A stretch of DNA of 64,000 bases from Kluyveromyces lactis (lineage: Eukaryota > Ascomycota > Saccharomycetes > Saccharomycetales > Saccharomycetaceae), in NCBI RefSeq assembly GCF_000002515.2, contig NC_006040.1, forward strand, positions 868,001 to 932,000, read 5' to 3'. Both the position numbers and the translations under genes were made by a program. Of the stretch, positions 1 to 9,462 are shown piece by piece; position 1 is the first letter of the stretch, and each line of letters opens with the position of its first letter. Under the pieces are notes generated by a model, which saw only the letters and a program-made list of their open reading frames with translations, was not told the origin of the DNA and made no database searches.

Positions 1-130
1 GAGGATACATTAACAATTCACTACCAGTATTAACACTTAAACGATTTCTCTTGAGCATGCTACTGGATCTCCAATGTATAATTCAGATGGCTGAAATTAT
101 TAATAAATCGCCCAAAGAAATGTTTAATAA

Positions 131-1444
131 TCATTCTGCCATTTCTAACAATGAGTCTACGCAAACACCGACTCTGTATTTGCTAGCTATGCATACGTCT
201 CGAATAAGATCTGGGTCTAAATCCGGAAACATCAACTGTAATGTTTGAAGTGTATTTTCTTGCTCTTTATGCTCCATCTGTTGTGCCAAAACGGTGGCTG
301 TATGTTCGTCGATCTCTTGATGATCTCTGGGAGATCTATCCTCATACTCTGGTGAAGAGGGTGTTGGAGAAGTACTTGTGTTCCAAAAGTCGTTGAGTTT
401 AGTTAGCACTGAATTTGCAGCATCATCAAGCGGCTTGAGTATATACTCACTTGGCGAAGGTGACACAGTACGGTGTGGGAACTTGGTAGATGAATCCTTT
501 GGATTTAGAAGTTCTTGCTTTTTAAGATCCTTGATTTCCTCCTGATTCTGAGAATATTTCTTGTTGAAGTCTTTATCCGTTTCTAAGATGCTGATCGAAT
601 CTATATCCATATCTAGAATGAAATTGACCGCTCCTTGTAAGGTGCTTAAATAATATGCGTTTTCTCCCATCAAGAACGATGGAAATCTAAATCTTTCAAT
701 GTAACGAACGTTGCTGATAAGATGAGGGACATCGCTTTTGAGCAAAGTAAATATTAACAATGGTACAAAGTGATCCGCACCACCATTCAACTTGTTATTG
801 TGTTTCAAAAGCCCGAATAAAACTTTACATGAGTTTAGAACACAAACCATTTTATCTCTAGGGGAGCGATACTGGTTGATTTTGGCCAGTTCTTTTGCGG
901 AAAGTGCTATGAAACTGTGAAGTTTTCCGTTGATCAAATCCGGAATGATATCCAAATGTTCTGGGCCAAGGAATCTGAACTCTAAGATTTTGTCCCTTAA
1001 CTTGGCGTCATCTAAAAGATCCTGTTCATGCGTAGCATCTGAACTTCTCTTCTCGTTCACTAGACAAGGAGAAAAACACTTATAATAAAGTTTCCCCATC
1101 ACTAATTTCTCTATTCCTTCCTTAGCATTCTTTATCTGCGCATCACTGAGGTCTCTGAAGGCTTCATTTGTCAGAAGTTTATCATATATGAAAACTTTAA
1201 AGTCATTAATGAGCTTCTCTTGTTCAGATGTTGTCCAGTTTTCTCGTTGGCTTACAAAATTCCTAATAAATGATTTGGTATGTTTGACAATAGGATCTGC
1301 CTTAGGGTCTCGCATTATCTTGAGAAATGCTTGAAAGTCATAGTAATTATTCTTTTCATCTAAGTTTTCCCCTACGTCAGCTAATGGCTTCTCCGAAATT
1401 GTCTCTGGAGAAGCATTGAATCCTTTATCGTCGTCTGCGTCCAT
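131..1444 (-). CDS. VPS9: Vps9, Rab5-family guanine nucleotide exchange factor
   Basis: The 437-residue protein (S. cerevisiae Vps9 is about 451) is the exchange factor for the Rab5 GTPase Vps21/Ypt51 in Golgi-to-endosome and vacuolar protein sorting. The VPS9 catalytic domain spans roughly residues 145-285, with the hallmark stretch ADHFVPLLIFTLL near 223-235 followed by a conserved helix rich in aromatic and basic residues. A serine/proline-rich linker (about 320-375) leads to a C-terminal CUE ubiquitin-binding domain (about 395-437) with the MFP motif at 405-407 and a di-leucine at 432-433. The start is an ATG, and the gene is divergent from the next one. This is YML097C in S. cerevisiae and begins the collinear block. 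Recognition is from domain order and sequence, with high confidence. Confidence 0.96.
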   Translation of the reverse strand: MDADDDKGFNASPETISEKPLADVGENLDEKNNYYDFQAFLKIMRDPKADPIVKHTKSFIRNFVSQRENWTTSEQEKLINDFKVFIYDKLLTNEAFRDLSDAQIKNAKEGIEKLVMGKLYYKCFSPCLVNEKRSSDATHEQDLLDDAKLRDKILEFRFLGPEHLDIIPDLINGKLHSFIALSAKELAKINQYRSPRDKMVCVLNSCKVLFGLLKHNNKLNGGADHFVPLLIFTLLKSDVPHLISNVRYIERFRFPSFLMGENAYYLSTLQGAVNFILDMDIDSISILETDKDFNKKYSQNQEEIKDLKKQELLNPKDSSTKFPHRTVSPSPSEYILKPLDDAANSVLTKLNDFWNTSTSPTPSSPEYEDRSPRDHQEIDEHTATVLAQQMEHKEQENTLQTLQLMFPDLDPDLIRDVCIASKYRVGVCVDSLLEMAE

Positions 1445-1753
1445 TTGGGATAAACAGATGTCACCCTCTATGAATGTAAAAAACAGTTTCGCTGTTGGTT
1501 CGAAACCATTTACGATTCGCTAGGGTTCTTTTCGTAAAATGGCGTTCTCGATCAAGAGTCAATCTTGTTCTTTATTTACATGTTTGATTTATTTCTAAAG
1601 GTTTGGCAGCCTGAAAAATTAAAAAAAAAAGTTGTCAATATACATATATCTCATCTCAGGTGGACCCCTCTGGTAATAAAGCTTTACATGTAGAGTTGTT
1701 ATACTTCAATTAGAGTACAATAAGCTACTTGAGTTGGTCGCTTTTAGTTTGGT
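1445..1753. other. Divergent intergenic region VPS9 / ASNSD1-like gene
   Basis: This 309-bp region must hold both promoters. It contains an A9 tract near 1620. I see no RNA gene or recognised factor site. The GGTTCGAAACC near 1498 resembles a tRNA B box but has no cloverleaf around it. Confidence 0.6.
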
Positions 1754-3301
1754 ATGTGTGGTATTTTGGCATATTTTGGTAAATCATTTGGATCAACTCT
1801 TACTGATGAATTCCAAGAACTATACGAGAAAGACCTAACAGGACCAATACAGTCATGTAATAGTAATACGTTATTTAATGAACTGATACCGTATATCGTG
1901 AGAAGAGGTCCAAACTATGCGTCATTGAGATCGTTATCTGAAATTAATGCTATGTTGTTCTCATCTGTATTATCTTTAAGAACACCATTCACGAAACAAA
2001 GCGTCATGGTACAAGATCGTTACCTTCTACAGTATAACGGGGAACTGTATAATGATGATACTGTTGAAAATTGTGAACACAGTGATACGGAATATATTTC
2101 TTCACTTTTGGAAAAGCATTCTGTTGAAGAGGTAGTAAGGAAATGTTATGGAGAATTTGCGTACGCAATTACTGATCTTCAAGAACGAAAGGTATATTTT
2201 GGGAGAGATAGCATCGGTAAGCGAAGCTTGAGCTACATATTACTTGATGATGAGCTATATATTACCAGTGTAAGTGGAAGATGTGACGGTTTCCAGAACT
2301 GTCTAGCCGGTGTCATTTATATCTTTGATATTAATACTAAACAACTCACAGGTTCCGTTAAAATTCACGATGAGCCATACATAGTCTCCGACCAGATTGA
2401 TAATGATTTCCAATTATTAGAAGAGTATAAGATTAAATTGTACGAGTGCCTTAGACGATCGGTATACCAAAGAATAGTTACAATTCATCCTATGCATTTG
2501 GAAAACGGAAATATTAGCATTTTATTTTCTGGTGGATTAGATTGTTCCGTAATCACAGCACTACTGTGTGAACAACTCATTAAAATTAATAGGAATTCTG
2601 AAACGATAATTGAGCTTCTGAATGTTGGTTTTGAAAATCCTAGAACTGGTAAAATGCCATCAGACTCGCCTGACAGAATATTAGCAATAAAATCTGCACA
2701 ACTTTTAAGTGAACTGTATCCGCAGGTTAACATAAAACTAATTGAAGTAGACGTACCATACACAGATTATCTTTCGCATAAGGATACAGTTATAGATCTC
2801 ATGTATCCGAAGAATACAGAAATGGATCTCTCGATAGCAATTGCATTTTATTTCGCCTCAAGAGGCCGCGGTAAAGTCACAGAAAATGGGGAGAGTAAAC
2901 CATATAATAGATCTGGTATTGTAATGTTCAGTGGATTGGGAGCTGATGAGTTATACGGGGGCTACCATAAATTTTCAAATAAGTCAAACGAAGAACTTGT
3001 GATAGAACTTCAGAAACAAATAGCTCAAATTCATGACAGAAATTTGAACCGAGATGATAAGGTTATTTCCAATCATGGTATTGAAGTCAGATATCCTTTC
3101 TTGGATGAAAGAGTTGTTCAGTTTTCAGTGGATTTACCACTAAACTACAAGGTTAACAAGCATATATTGCGTGTCATGGCGAAGGACATTTTACGCCTCG
3201 ATTTCATTAGTGAAGAGCCAAAGAGAGCAATCCAATTCGGAGCAAGAAGTGCCAAAATGACAAAAGACAGTAACAAAAGGGGTACTGATTTACTGAAGTA
3301 A
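1754..3301 (+). CDS. Asparagine-synthetase-domain protein (YML096W / ASNSD1-like)
   Basis: The 515-residue protein begins MCGILAYF, so Cys2 would be the N-terminal nucleophile of a class II glutamine amidotransferase. Residues about 1-190 form the glutaminase half. From about 220 to the end lies an asparagine-synthase ATP-pyrophosphatase-like half, with the SGGLD phosphate-binding loop near residue 258. It is the ortholog of S. cerevisiae YML096W (about 525 residues), distinct from the true asparagine synthetases ASN1/ASN2. The cellular function of this family is not firmly established, so no symbol is given. It lies between VPS9 and RAD10 as in S. cerevisiae and converges on RAD10 with only 47 bp between the stop codons. 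Confidence 0.92.
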   Translation: MCGILAYFGKSFGSTLTDEFQELYEKDLTGPIQSCNSNTLFNELIPYIVRRGPNYASLRSLSEINAMLFSSVLSLRTPFTKQSVMVQDRYLLQYNGELYNDDTVENCEHSDTEYISSLLEKHSVEEVVRKCYGEFAYAITDLQERKVYFGRDSIGKRSLSYILLDDELYITSVSGRCDGFQNCLAGVIYIFDINTKQLTGSVKIHDEPYIVSDQIDNDFQLLEEYKIKLYECLRRSVYQRIVTIHPMHLENGNISILFSGGLDCSVITALLCEQLIKINRNSETIIELLNVGFENPRTGKMPSDSPDRILAIKSAQLLSELYPQVNIKLIEVDVPYTDYLSHKDTVIDLMYPKNTEMDLSIAIAFYFASRGRGKVTENGESKPYNRSGIVMFSGLGADELYGGYHKFSNKSNEELVIELQKQIAQIHDRNLNRDDKVISNHGIEVRYPFLDERVVQFSVDLPLNYKVNKHILRVMAKDILRLDFISEEPKRAIQFGARSAKMTKDSNKRGTDLLK

Positions 3302-3348
3302 CCAGTTACTTCATTTATTCGAACATTGTCATGTGTCATTTTTCGAAA

Positions 3349-4050
3349 TCATTTGTTCATAAAGGTCAAATATTTTCCTGCTTGCTCAAATGTAAAGGCT
3401 AGAAGTATAGTGAATCCTTGAAACATGCACACTTTGTTTAACTCTCTTAGAATATCTTCCGAATTCTCAACATCAACGACACATAGTAAAACATTTCCTT
3501 CCGTCCTTTTGAAAGGTAGCAATTTCTTTCCTATGTATTCAGGATGTAGTTTATGATACTTCAATGAAAGAAATATTACGTTTCTTCCTCGTATCTGGTA
3601 ATCGTAATGAACTTGTGTAGTAGGCGTCGATTTCACATATCTCCAATTGACGTTCACTAAACTCTTCAATAGTGGGTTTCCAGTCTGAGAGGAGCTTACA
3701 AACATTGTCTTGGATGACGAGGATTTGTCAGCAAAACTTGATTCTTGAACGGCCTTCTTTTGGTTGTGAATGACCGGCGCATTGCCGGGAGAAGTATCAT
3801 GTTGTTGATTGAACGAGTTAATCACCGGTCCAGATGGTTTTGATGTGGTTACACTTCTCTGTTGTGAATTTATTGAAGCATCTCTCAGATTTGGATGTTC
3901 ATTTTGTTTTCTTGTCAGCTCCGGTGCTGGATTCTGCTGTAGTGATGGTCGTGGTGATTGCTGCGGTTGTGGACTGGGTTGATTAAATTCAGCTCTTCTT
4001 TTCCGGACATTAGCAAGAATACTCTCGAAAGATGTTGTATCGTCCACCAT
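3349..4050 (-). CDS. RAD10: Rad10, structure-specific endonuclease subunit (ERCC1 family)
   Basis: This is the non-catalytic partner of Rad1 in the 5'-flap endonuclease used in nucleotide excision repair and single-strand annealing. I place the start at the ATG at 4048-4050 (233 residues); the frame stays open upstream only to a TTG. The N-terminal half is Gln/Pro/Ser-rich and poorly conserved. The conserved ERCC1/Rad10 central domain covers about residues 118-232, with LKSLVNVNWRYV, a GRNVIFLSLKYHKLHP stretch and a C-terminal LLAFTFEQAGKYL helix. No C-terminal tandem HhH extension is present, as in yeast Rad10 (210 residues). It is divergent from GIM5, as YML095C and YML094W are. Confidence 0.95.
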   Translation of the reverse strand: MVDDTTSFESILANVRKRRAEFNQPSPQPQQSPRPSLQQNPAPELTRKQNEHPNLRDASINSQQRSVTTSKPSGPVINSFNQQHDTSPGNAPVIHNQKKAVQESSFADKSSSSKTMFVSSSQTGNPLLKSLVNVNWRYVKSTPTTQVHYDYQIRGRNVIFLSLKYHKLHPEYIGKKLLPFKRTEGNVLLCVVDVENSEDILRELNKVCMFQGFTILLAFTFEQAGKYLTFMNK

Positions 4051-4319
4051 CGCTTTTACATCCACCTCGATCTGCAAGTAAACGAGAATTTCAAAATTGA
4101 CAGAAGAGCCAATCCGCTGCTGAAGATAACAATCATTGCTCTTTGTTATATCTCTTTCTATTAAGATTTCTCAACCTTGCCAGAGAACCTTTAAAAATTG
4201 ATATCAAAAATTATCTAAAACTACAAATTTCAAATGAGCAAAGAACATACAGGAACTGTGTATATATTATGAGAGAAGATTAGTATTAGTGTCTGAATAA
4301 ACCGTCCAAAACTTCAAAG

Positions 4320-4896
4320 ATGTCTTCCCAAAAAAGTATGTTGATACACTCTACACAATTCTCCCTCTTTTTTTCATTTACTTAATAAAAACAGTTATGA
4401 TGATATTATCCATCCAGATGGAAACGTTACTAACCGCCACATTACAGTTGATTTAACACAATTAAACCCTGAACAACTAACTGTTGTCAAACAGCAGATA
4501 GACCAAGAACTACAGCATTTCACACAATCATTACATGCTTTGAACATGGCTCGTTCAAAGTTCAAAGAATGTATAGACGATATCAAGACTGTGAGCAGAG
4601 ATGACAACGCAAATCAAAATCTGTTGGTCCCACTTTCTGGTTCCCTTTATGTATCTGGTAAAATCCAAGATAATAAGAAATTTATGGTAGATGTAGGAAC
4701 TGGTTATTACGTTGATAAATCTGCTGAAGATGCTATCCAATTCTACCAAAAGAAAGTAGATAAATTGAATAAGGAATCTCTTCAAATTCAAGAGATTATC
4801 AAAGAGAAAAATCAATCATCACTAGCAATTGAAAATCAATTGAGAATTGCTGCCATCAAACAACATGAACAGATGGCTGCTGCGCAGAAGTCATAG
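4320..4896 (+). CDS. GIM5: Gim5, prefoldin subunit 5 (spliced)
   Basis: The gene encodes a prefoldin (GimC) alpha-class subunit that passes unfolded actin and tubulin to the CCT chaperonin. It is spliced: exon 1 is 4320-4335 (MSSQK plus one base), the intron is 4336-4447, and exon 2 is 4448-4896. The product is 154 residues, beginning [15 protein letters not shown] and closely matching S. cerevisiae Gim5 (163 residues). It shows the prefoldin pattern of N- and C-terminal coiled-coil helices around a small beta region (about residues 55-95). Without splicing, the frame would start at an internal Met and lose the N-terminal helix. S. cerevisiae GIM5 (YML094W) also has a 5'-proximal intron. Confidence 0.94.
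4336..4447 (+). other. GIM5 intron (112 bp)
   Basis: The donor is GTATGT at 4336-4341, the branch point is a perfect TACTAAC at 4428-4434, and the acceptor CAG ends at 4447, 13 nt after the branch point. Splicing joins the split codon A|TT (Ile) and restores the conserved Gim5 N-terminus. Confidence 0.95.
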
Positions 4897-5365
4897 TTTC
4901 AATTACCAAGCTAAGTCTAAACTAAATTCATAAGTCACTTATATATATTTAAACGGAACCATTAATTAGCAATTGAATGAAAGCACACTATTCGAGTAAT
5001 AGTGTCGTGAAGCCTTTTACAACTAGGGGAAGTAAATATATTAGGAGAACGCACGATAAGAAATGCGCTTATGATCATCGCAGTGAATCAGATCGCCATC
5101 TGAAGTTTCACATAATAAATGCTTTCCGGAAGAACCAAAAATATACCTTTTACTACAATACGATATTTACTGCGCTTTACTGAAAAAAAAAAAGAAAAAT
5201 ATTAAATACTTGCAAATAAAAATTTTGGGCGATGAGATGAGCTGCAGTTATATTAATCTTAATCGCATAGCATTATAATCAAAAGGCGAAGAGTGTCTAG
5301 CTGATAAGTTGCACTCATAATTACTCCTCAAAAGGTCCATAAACTTTATTCCAGATAGTAGAATC
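4897..5365. other. Intergenic region GIM5 / UTP14
   Basis: This 469-bp region contains the GIM5 3' end and the UTP14 promoter, where paired RRPE and PAC elements sit about 125-150 bp upstream of the UTP14 ATG. A 68-codon frame at 4977-5183 has no recognisable features and I do not call it. Confidence 0.7.
5218..5242 (+). promoter_or_regulatory. RRPE + PAC ribosome-biogenesis promoter module of UTP14
   Basis: AAAAATTTT (5218-5226) is the core of the ribosomal RNA processing element. Two bases later comes GCGATGAGATGAGC (5229-5242), a full PAC (Dot6/Tod6) element with two overlapping GATGAG cores. The pair sits 124-148 bp upstream of the UTP14 ATG, the usual arrangement for ribosome-biogenesis genes. 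Confidence 0.85.
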
Positions 5366-7945
5366 ATGGCAAAGAGACCTAGAAGTACTGGCCGTACAAA
5401 AAAGCAGTCTAAGAGAAGAGCTTTCTCTGCTTTGGAAATCGCGAGAAGAGAACTTGAAGGTGATGATAGTTCATCAGATAATGAAACCGGAAAACACGGT
5501 GCCATTCTAAATGCTAGGAAAAAAGAGGATGCAGATTCTGGTGAGGATAGTTTCGAAGATGAAGAACTAGACTCTGATGAGGCTCTAGGATCCGATGATG
5601 ATTACGATGTTTTAAGTTCCAAATTCTCACAGACCATCAGAGACCAAAAAAAGGCAAAGAAGAATGTCCCTAAGTACTACGATTCAGAAGAAGACGATGG
5701 TGGATATACTTCTATAGAAGAGGATGAGTTAGTGTCATTATCTGCAGCCTGGGATATGGACGATAAGGAATCTAAGGGCGATGATGATGCTGATTCGAAA
5801 TTAAATCTAAATGATAACCTATCAGACCAAGAAACTAGTGCCTCAGAAGAGTCCTCGAGCGAAGAGGAAGAAGTCAGCGAAGAGGAAGATCCATTTGCAG
5901 ATATTTCTGAAGACGAGGATGAGACAAACCTAAGTAATGTTGTCACTTTACTAAACAAAGATAAAGACAAGAAACAGATGAAAAAACTTGAGAATTATAC
6001 TGTTGGAGAGGAAAACGAATTTGCTCTTCCAACCAATAAATCTGGTGATAAGTTAGATATTTCTGCTATGTTGGCTGCTGTCGATGACCCATTAGTATCG
6101 CAAAAGGCTAGTCTACTGAAAGGGAAGCAAACTGCCTTGGCTACTCCTCTACCGCAAAGAATTCAAAAGAGGTTGGAAAGAAAGGCAGCATATGAAATCT
6201 CCAAGGATGAAGTTAATAAATGGCAGGATGCAGTTCAGCATTTAAGACAAGCAGAACACATATCATTTCCTTTGAATCCAGAAACTCAACATAACGAATC
6301 GAATGTCTTCATCAAGGAACAGCCTAATGTTGAAACTGAAGTGGAATCCAAGGTCTCAGCAGTACTAGAAAAGAGCGATCTGGCTGCTCCTTTGAAAGAA
6401 TCTACTTTCGAAGAAATTGAGACTGCTAAGATGACGCCTGCCGAAATGAAGAAGAGAACAGCTGAATTGAGACTCATGAGAGAATTGATGTTCAGAGAAG
6501 AAAGAAAGGCTAAGAGAATAAAGAAGATAAAGTCAAAGGCATATCGCCGTATAAAGAAGAAAGAAATGCTTAAAAATCAAGAATTTATTGAGTCAGATGA
6601 AAGTGACACTGATCATGATATAGCAAGAGCTAAGGAAAGAATGACGTTAAAGCACAAGACACAAGGAAAATGGGCTAAGGATATGATCAAGCATGGTATG
6701 ACTAAGGACAAAGAAACAAGGGAAGAGATGGAAGAAATGCTAAGGCAAGGTGAAAGATTGAAGGAAAAAATTCTTGGCAGAGACGGCGATGAACAGAGTG
6801 CAGATGAAGACATAGATACACTAGAAGCTGACGGGAATGATGCTGATTCGGAGGAGGAATCCTCGGCCAGAGAAAAGGTTGGTAAAACCGGTGTTCTCAA
6901 TATGGCTTTTATGCGGAATGCAGAAGCGAGGGAAAAAGAGGCTAATGAAGAACAGCTAAAGGCACTTAGAGATATGGAAAGAAATGGTGAAGCTGACATT
7001 TTCGATGCTGGTGAGAATAGCAATGCTAACAAGACTTTGAACCAAGGTAGAAGAGTATATACACCAGGAACCGCTGAATCCCGTGAAGAATTGACCAAGT
7101 TGAATAATGAAATTGCGGAGGAAATTGAAATCGATCAATCAAAATCACTAGTCAGTCGTTTATCTAAGGATCAAAAGAAATCTAACTCCAAATCAAAGTC
7201 AACTAAGAAAGACTCATCCAGTGAAACCGATGTAAATGCTAATCCATGGTTGAATGATAGTGATGATGAAAGTAATGTCAAAAAATCATCCAAGGTTCAC
7301 GTAGTTGATCAAGACAGTTCCCAGTTATCTAAAGCTGCGCACAAGATCAGAAAAGAGATGGTAAAACAAAGCAAGAAGAAACCCAGTTCCACAAAAGATG
7401 AAGACGTTCTACTTGATCTTGAGGATAGCAACACTTTGAACATCGTTGATGCTTATGGTGGTTCTGATGATGAAACTTCTACAAATACCATGTTTAAACA
7501 ACAAGAGGTCATAGCCGATGCATTCGCTGGGGACGATGTTGTTTCTAAATTTGAAGAGGAAAAAAGGAGAGTCGCTGTTGATGAAGATGATAAGGAAGAG
7601 GACGTCACATTGCCTGGCTGGGGTGATTGGGCCGGTGCTGGTGCTGAAACCAAAAGAAAGCGGAAATTCATCAAGAAGACGAAAGGTGTGGTGGAAAAAG
7701 ACAAAAGAAGAGACAAATCATTGAAGAACGTCATCATAAATGAGAGAGTTAACAAAAAGAACTTAAAATATCAATCGTCCTCTGTCCCTTTCCCATTCGA
7801 AAGCAGAGAACAATACGAAAGATCTTTAAGAATGCCACTAGGGCAAGAATGGACTTCCAGAACATCTCATCAAAAGATGATAAAGCCAAGAATTTTGACC
7901 AAGGGAAGTACAGTTATAGACCCATTAAAAGCGCCTTTCAAATAG
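5366..7945 (+). CDS. UTP14: Utp14, SSU processome component
   Basis: The 859-residue nucleolar protein (S. cerevisiae Utp14 is 899) is needed for 18S rRNA maturation and activates the DEAH helicase Dhr1. It starts with a basic MAKRPRSTGRTKKQ segment. Several acidic Asp/Glu/Ser tracts follow (about 30-75, 110-200, 480-515), with basic coiled-coil stretches between them (about 365-420). The conserved C-terminus includes LPGWGDWAGAG near residue 750 and a PFPFESREQYERSLRMPLG stretch near 810. It corresponds to YML093W. The RRPE and PAC elements in its promoter fit membership in the ribosome-biogenesis regulon. Confidence 0.95.
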   Translation: MAKRPRSTGRTKKQSKRRAFSALEIARRELEGDDSSSDNETGKHGAILNARKKEDADSGEDSFEDEELDSDEALGSDDDYDVLSSKFSQTIRDQKKAKKNVPKYYDSEEDDGGYTSIEEDELVSLSAAWDMDDKESKGDDDADSKLNLNDNLSDQETSASEESSSEEEEVSEEEDPFADISEDEDETNLSNVVTLLNKDKDKKQMKKLENYTVGEENEFALPTNKSGDKLDISAMLAAVDDPLVSQKASLLKGKQTALATPLPQRIQKRLERKAAYEISKDEVNKWQDAVQHLRQAEHISFPLNPETQHNESNVFIKEQPNVETEVESKVSAVLEKSDLAAPLKESTFEEIETAKMTPAEMKKRTAELRLMRELMFREERKAKRIKKIKSKAYRRIKKKEMLKNQEFIESDESDTDHDIARAKERMTLKHKTQGKWAKDMIKHGMTKDKETREEMEEMLRQGERLKEKILGRDGDEQSADEDIDTLEADGNDADSEEESSAREKVGKTGVLNMAFMRNAEAREKEANEEQLKALRDMERNGEADIFDAGENSNANKTLNQGRRVYTPGTAESREELTKLNNEIAEEIEIDQSKSLVSRLSKDQKKSNSKSKSTKKDSSSETDVNANPWLNDSDDESNVKKSSKVHVVDQDSSQLSKAAHKIRKEMVKQSKKKPSSTKDEDVLLDLEDSNTLNIVDAYGGSDDETSTNTMFKQQEVIADAFAGDDVVSKFEEEKRRVAVDEDDKEEDVTLPGWGDWAGAGAETKRKRKFIKKTKGVVEKDKRRDKSLKNVIINERVNKKNLKYQSSSVPFPFESREQYERSLRMPLGQEWTSRTSHQKMIKPRILTKGSTVIDPLKAPFK

Positions 7946-8174
7946 CGCCGTTTAATTTGTATTATATATATATATATACGTCAAATAATGATGAGAGATT
8001 CAAGCGTTGATACAAATTTACACATACAACACTCGATCGATTCTTGGTAGCCCCCCCAAATTTATTCATTACCAATTAAATAAGGAAGTATTACACATAA
8101 AATGTCATAAGACATGTGAGTCCTTTATATTCTTACCTGTGCTCGTGCCGTGACGATAACGTTCAACATTTTAC

Positions 8175-8927
8175 TTATAAAGCGTCCAATCGATCGGTAA
8201 TCTCCTGTGAAGTCAATTTTCTGAATCTTGGGCCCTTTGCACGAGGTTCACCTTGATAACCCAACAATTCTTGATTTATGTCTCCTACAATAGCAAGTTC
8301 GATAGTGTCTCCATTAAATTCTCCTTCCACTGATTCCTTCAATGTTAAAAGAGCAATGTGTATAGCATCTTCAAGTTCTAATTCTTCATTCCATCTCTTC
8401 TCTAAAAATGTCTTAGCAGCAGACGAGCCTTTGCCAATGGCAGTTGCCTTCCATGGGAAATATGCACCAGATGGATCCACTTGATAAAGACCGAACCCAT
8501 TATGTTCGTCGTGTCCTGCTACCAGTACAGAAACACCAAACGGTCTGACACCACCTGATTGAGTTGCCTCTTGCATAATCTTAGCTACTTCAGAGACTAA
8601 TATCTTAGTTGGAGGGTATTCCCCATAAATTCTCTTATAATTCGTATGTGCTACTTTTCTTGCCTTATCCACCAAGACTCTGAAATCTGGCCCCATACCA
8701 GAATATACTGCACCAATGTCGGGTGTTATGAGCGAAACTTTGGATACGGTATCTGGTAATGCCAAACTTGATGAAGACTTCTTTTCAGTGGCAATCACAA
8801 TACCATTGGTCGATTTTATACCCAACGAAGTAACACCTTGCTTGACAGCCGCTAAAGCATAATCAATTTGTCCTAATTTACCACTTGGGGAAAACGTCGT
8901 TAAAGAAAACGAATATCTGTCAGCCAT
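8175..8927 (-). CDS. PRE8: Pre8, 20S proteasome subunit alpha 2
   Basis: The 250-residue length is the same as in S. cerevisiae. The N-terminus [20 protein letters not shown] is the proteasome alpha-subunit signature that forms the gate, followed by the conserved [13 protein letters not shown] strand. As an alpha subunit it has no catalytic N-terminal threonine. It forms part of the outer heptameric ring of the 20S core. The upstream region carries a perfect PACE (Rpn4) site at 9043-9051, 116 bp from the ATG, which fits coordinated proteasome induction. It converges with UTP14 (YML093W-YML092C order). Confidence 0.97.
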   Translation of the reverse strand: MADRYSFSLTTFSPSGKLGQIDYALAAVKQGVTSLGIKSTNGIVIATEKKSSSSLALPDTVSKVSLITPDIGAVYSGMGPDFRVLVDKARKVAHTNYKRIYGEYPPTKILVSEVAKIMQEATQSGGVRPFGVSVLVAGHDEHNGFGLYQVDPSGAYFPWKATAIGKGSSAAKTFLEKRWNEELELEDAIHIALLTLKESVEGEFNGDTIELAIVGDINQELLGYQGEPRAKGPRFRKLTSQEITDRLDAL

Positions 8928-9462
8928 CTTTTATTTAATATTAGTTATGAGTACCTGCAGTACTGATGCGCAATCCTGGACTCAATTAGCTCTGGTTGCT
9001 GTCTTCTACGACAGAAACGAAACATGCTCAGAGCTCATATTGTTTGCCACCTTTTAAAGGTTTTTCCTAAATTTCAATGTAGGATGGATATTTCCGGGTA
9101 ACAATATAATTCCCAAGTCTCTCCAGCTGGCGTTGCGATACAATAACCGGATAACAAGAGGTAGATCTGGTTTTGAGAAAAGCTTTTTGCGTAACATGAA
9201 GAGTTTATGTTCGTGGTTCAAGGTTAGATGAACGATAGTTGTCGGCCTCTTTTTTCCCTTATTGCTTCTCTAAGTAGACTTTGGTTATCATTCTCTCTGT
9301 ATATTTCTACGCGCAGAGAGGGATTTTTAAGGCTGCAACAGAAAAAAATGACATCGCACATTCACACAGGTAAATAAGATGAGATGAGCAAGAAGAAAAT
9401 ATTTTGGACTGTATTCGGGGGGTTCTGAAAACCTGTACTGATCTATTATATCCTCACGCAAT
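8928..9462. other. Divergent promoter region PRE8 / RTF2
   Basis: This 535-bp region has the PACE site 9043-9051 and a Reb1-type CCGGGTAA at 9094-9101. No RNA gene is seen. Confidence 0.7.
9043..9051 (-). promoter_or_regulatory. PACE element (Rpn4 site) upstream of PRE8
   Basis: The plus strand reads TTTGCCACC, that is GGTGGCAAA on the PRE8 strand. This is the exact proteasome-associated control element bound by Rpn4 in S. cerevisiae, 116 bp upstream of the PRE8 ATG. Confidence 0.85.

Noticed and set aside
1490-1510. GGTTCGAAACC as a tRNA B box
   Set aside because: No A box and no cloverleaf stems on either strand.
5012-5020. GCCTTTTAC, identical to the conserved U5 snRNA loop
   Set aside because: The flanking bases cannot form the U5 loop stem and there is no Sm site nearby; probably chance.
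4977-5183. 68-codon ATG frame between GIM5 and UTP14
   Set aside because: No family features, no codon bias, and it runs into the UTP14 promoter.
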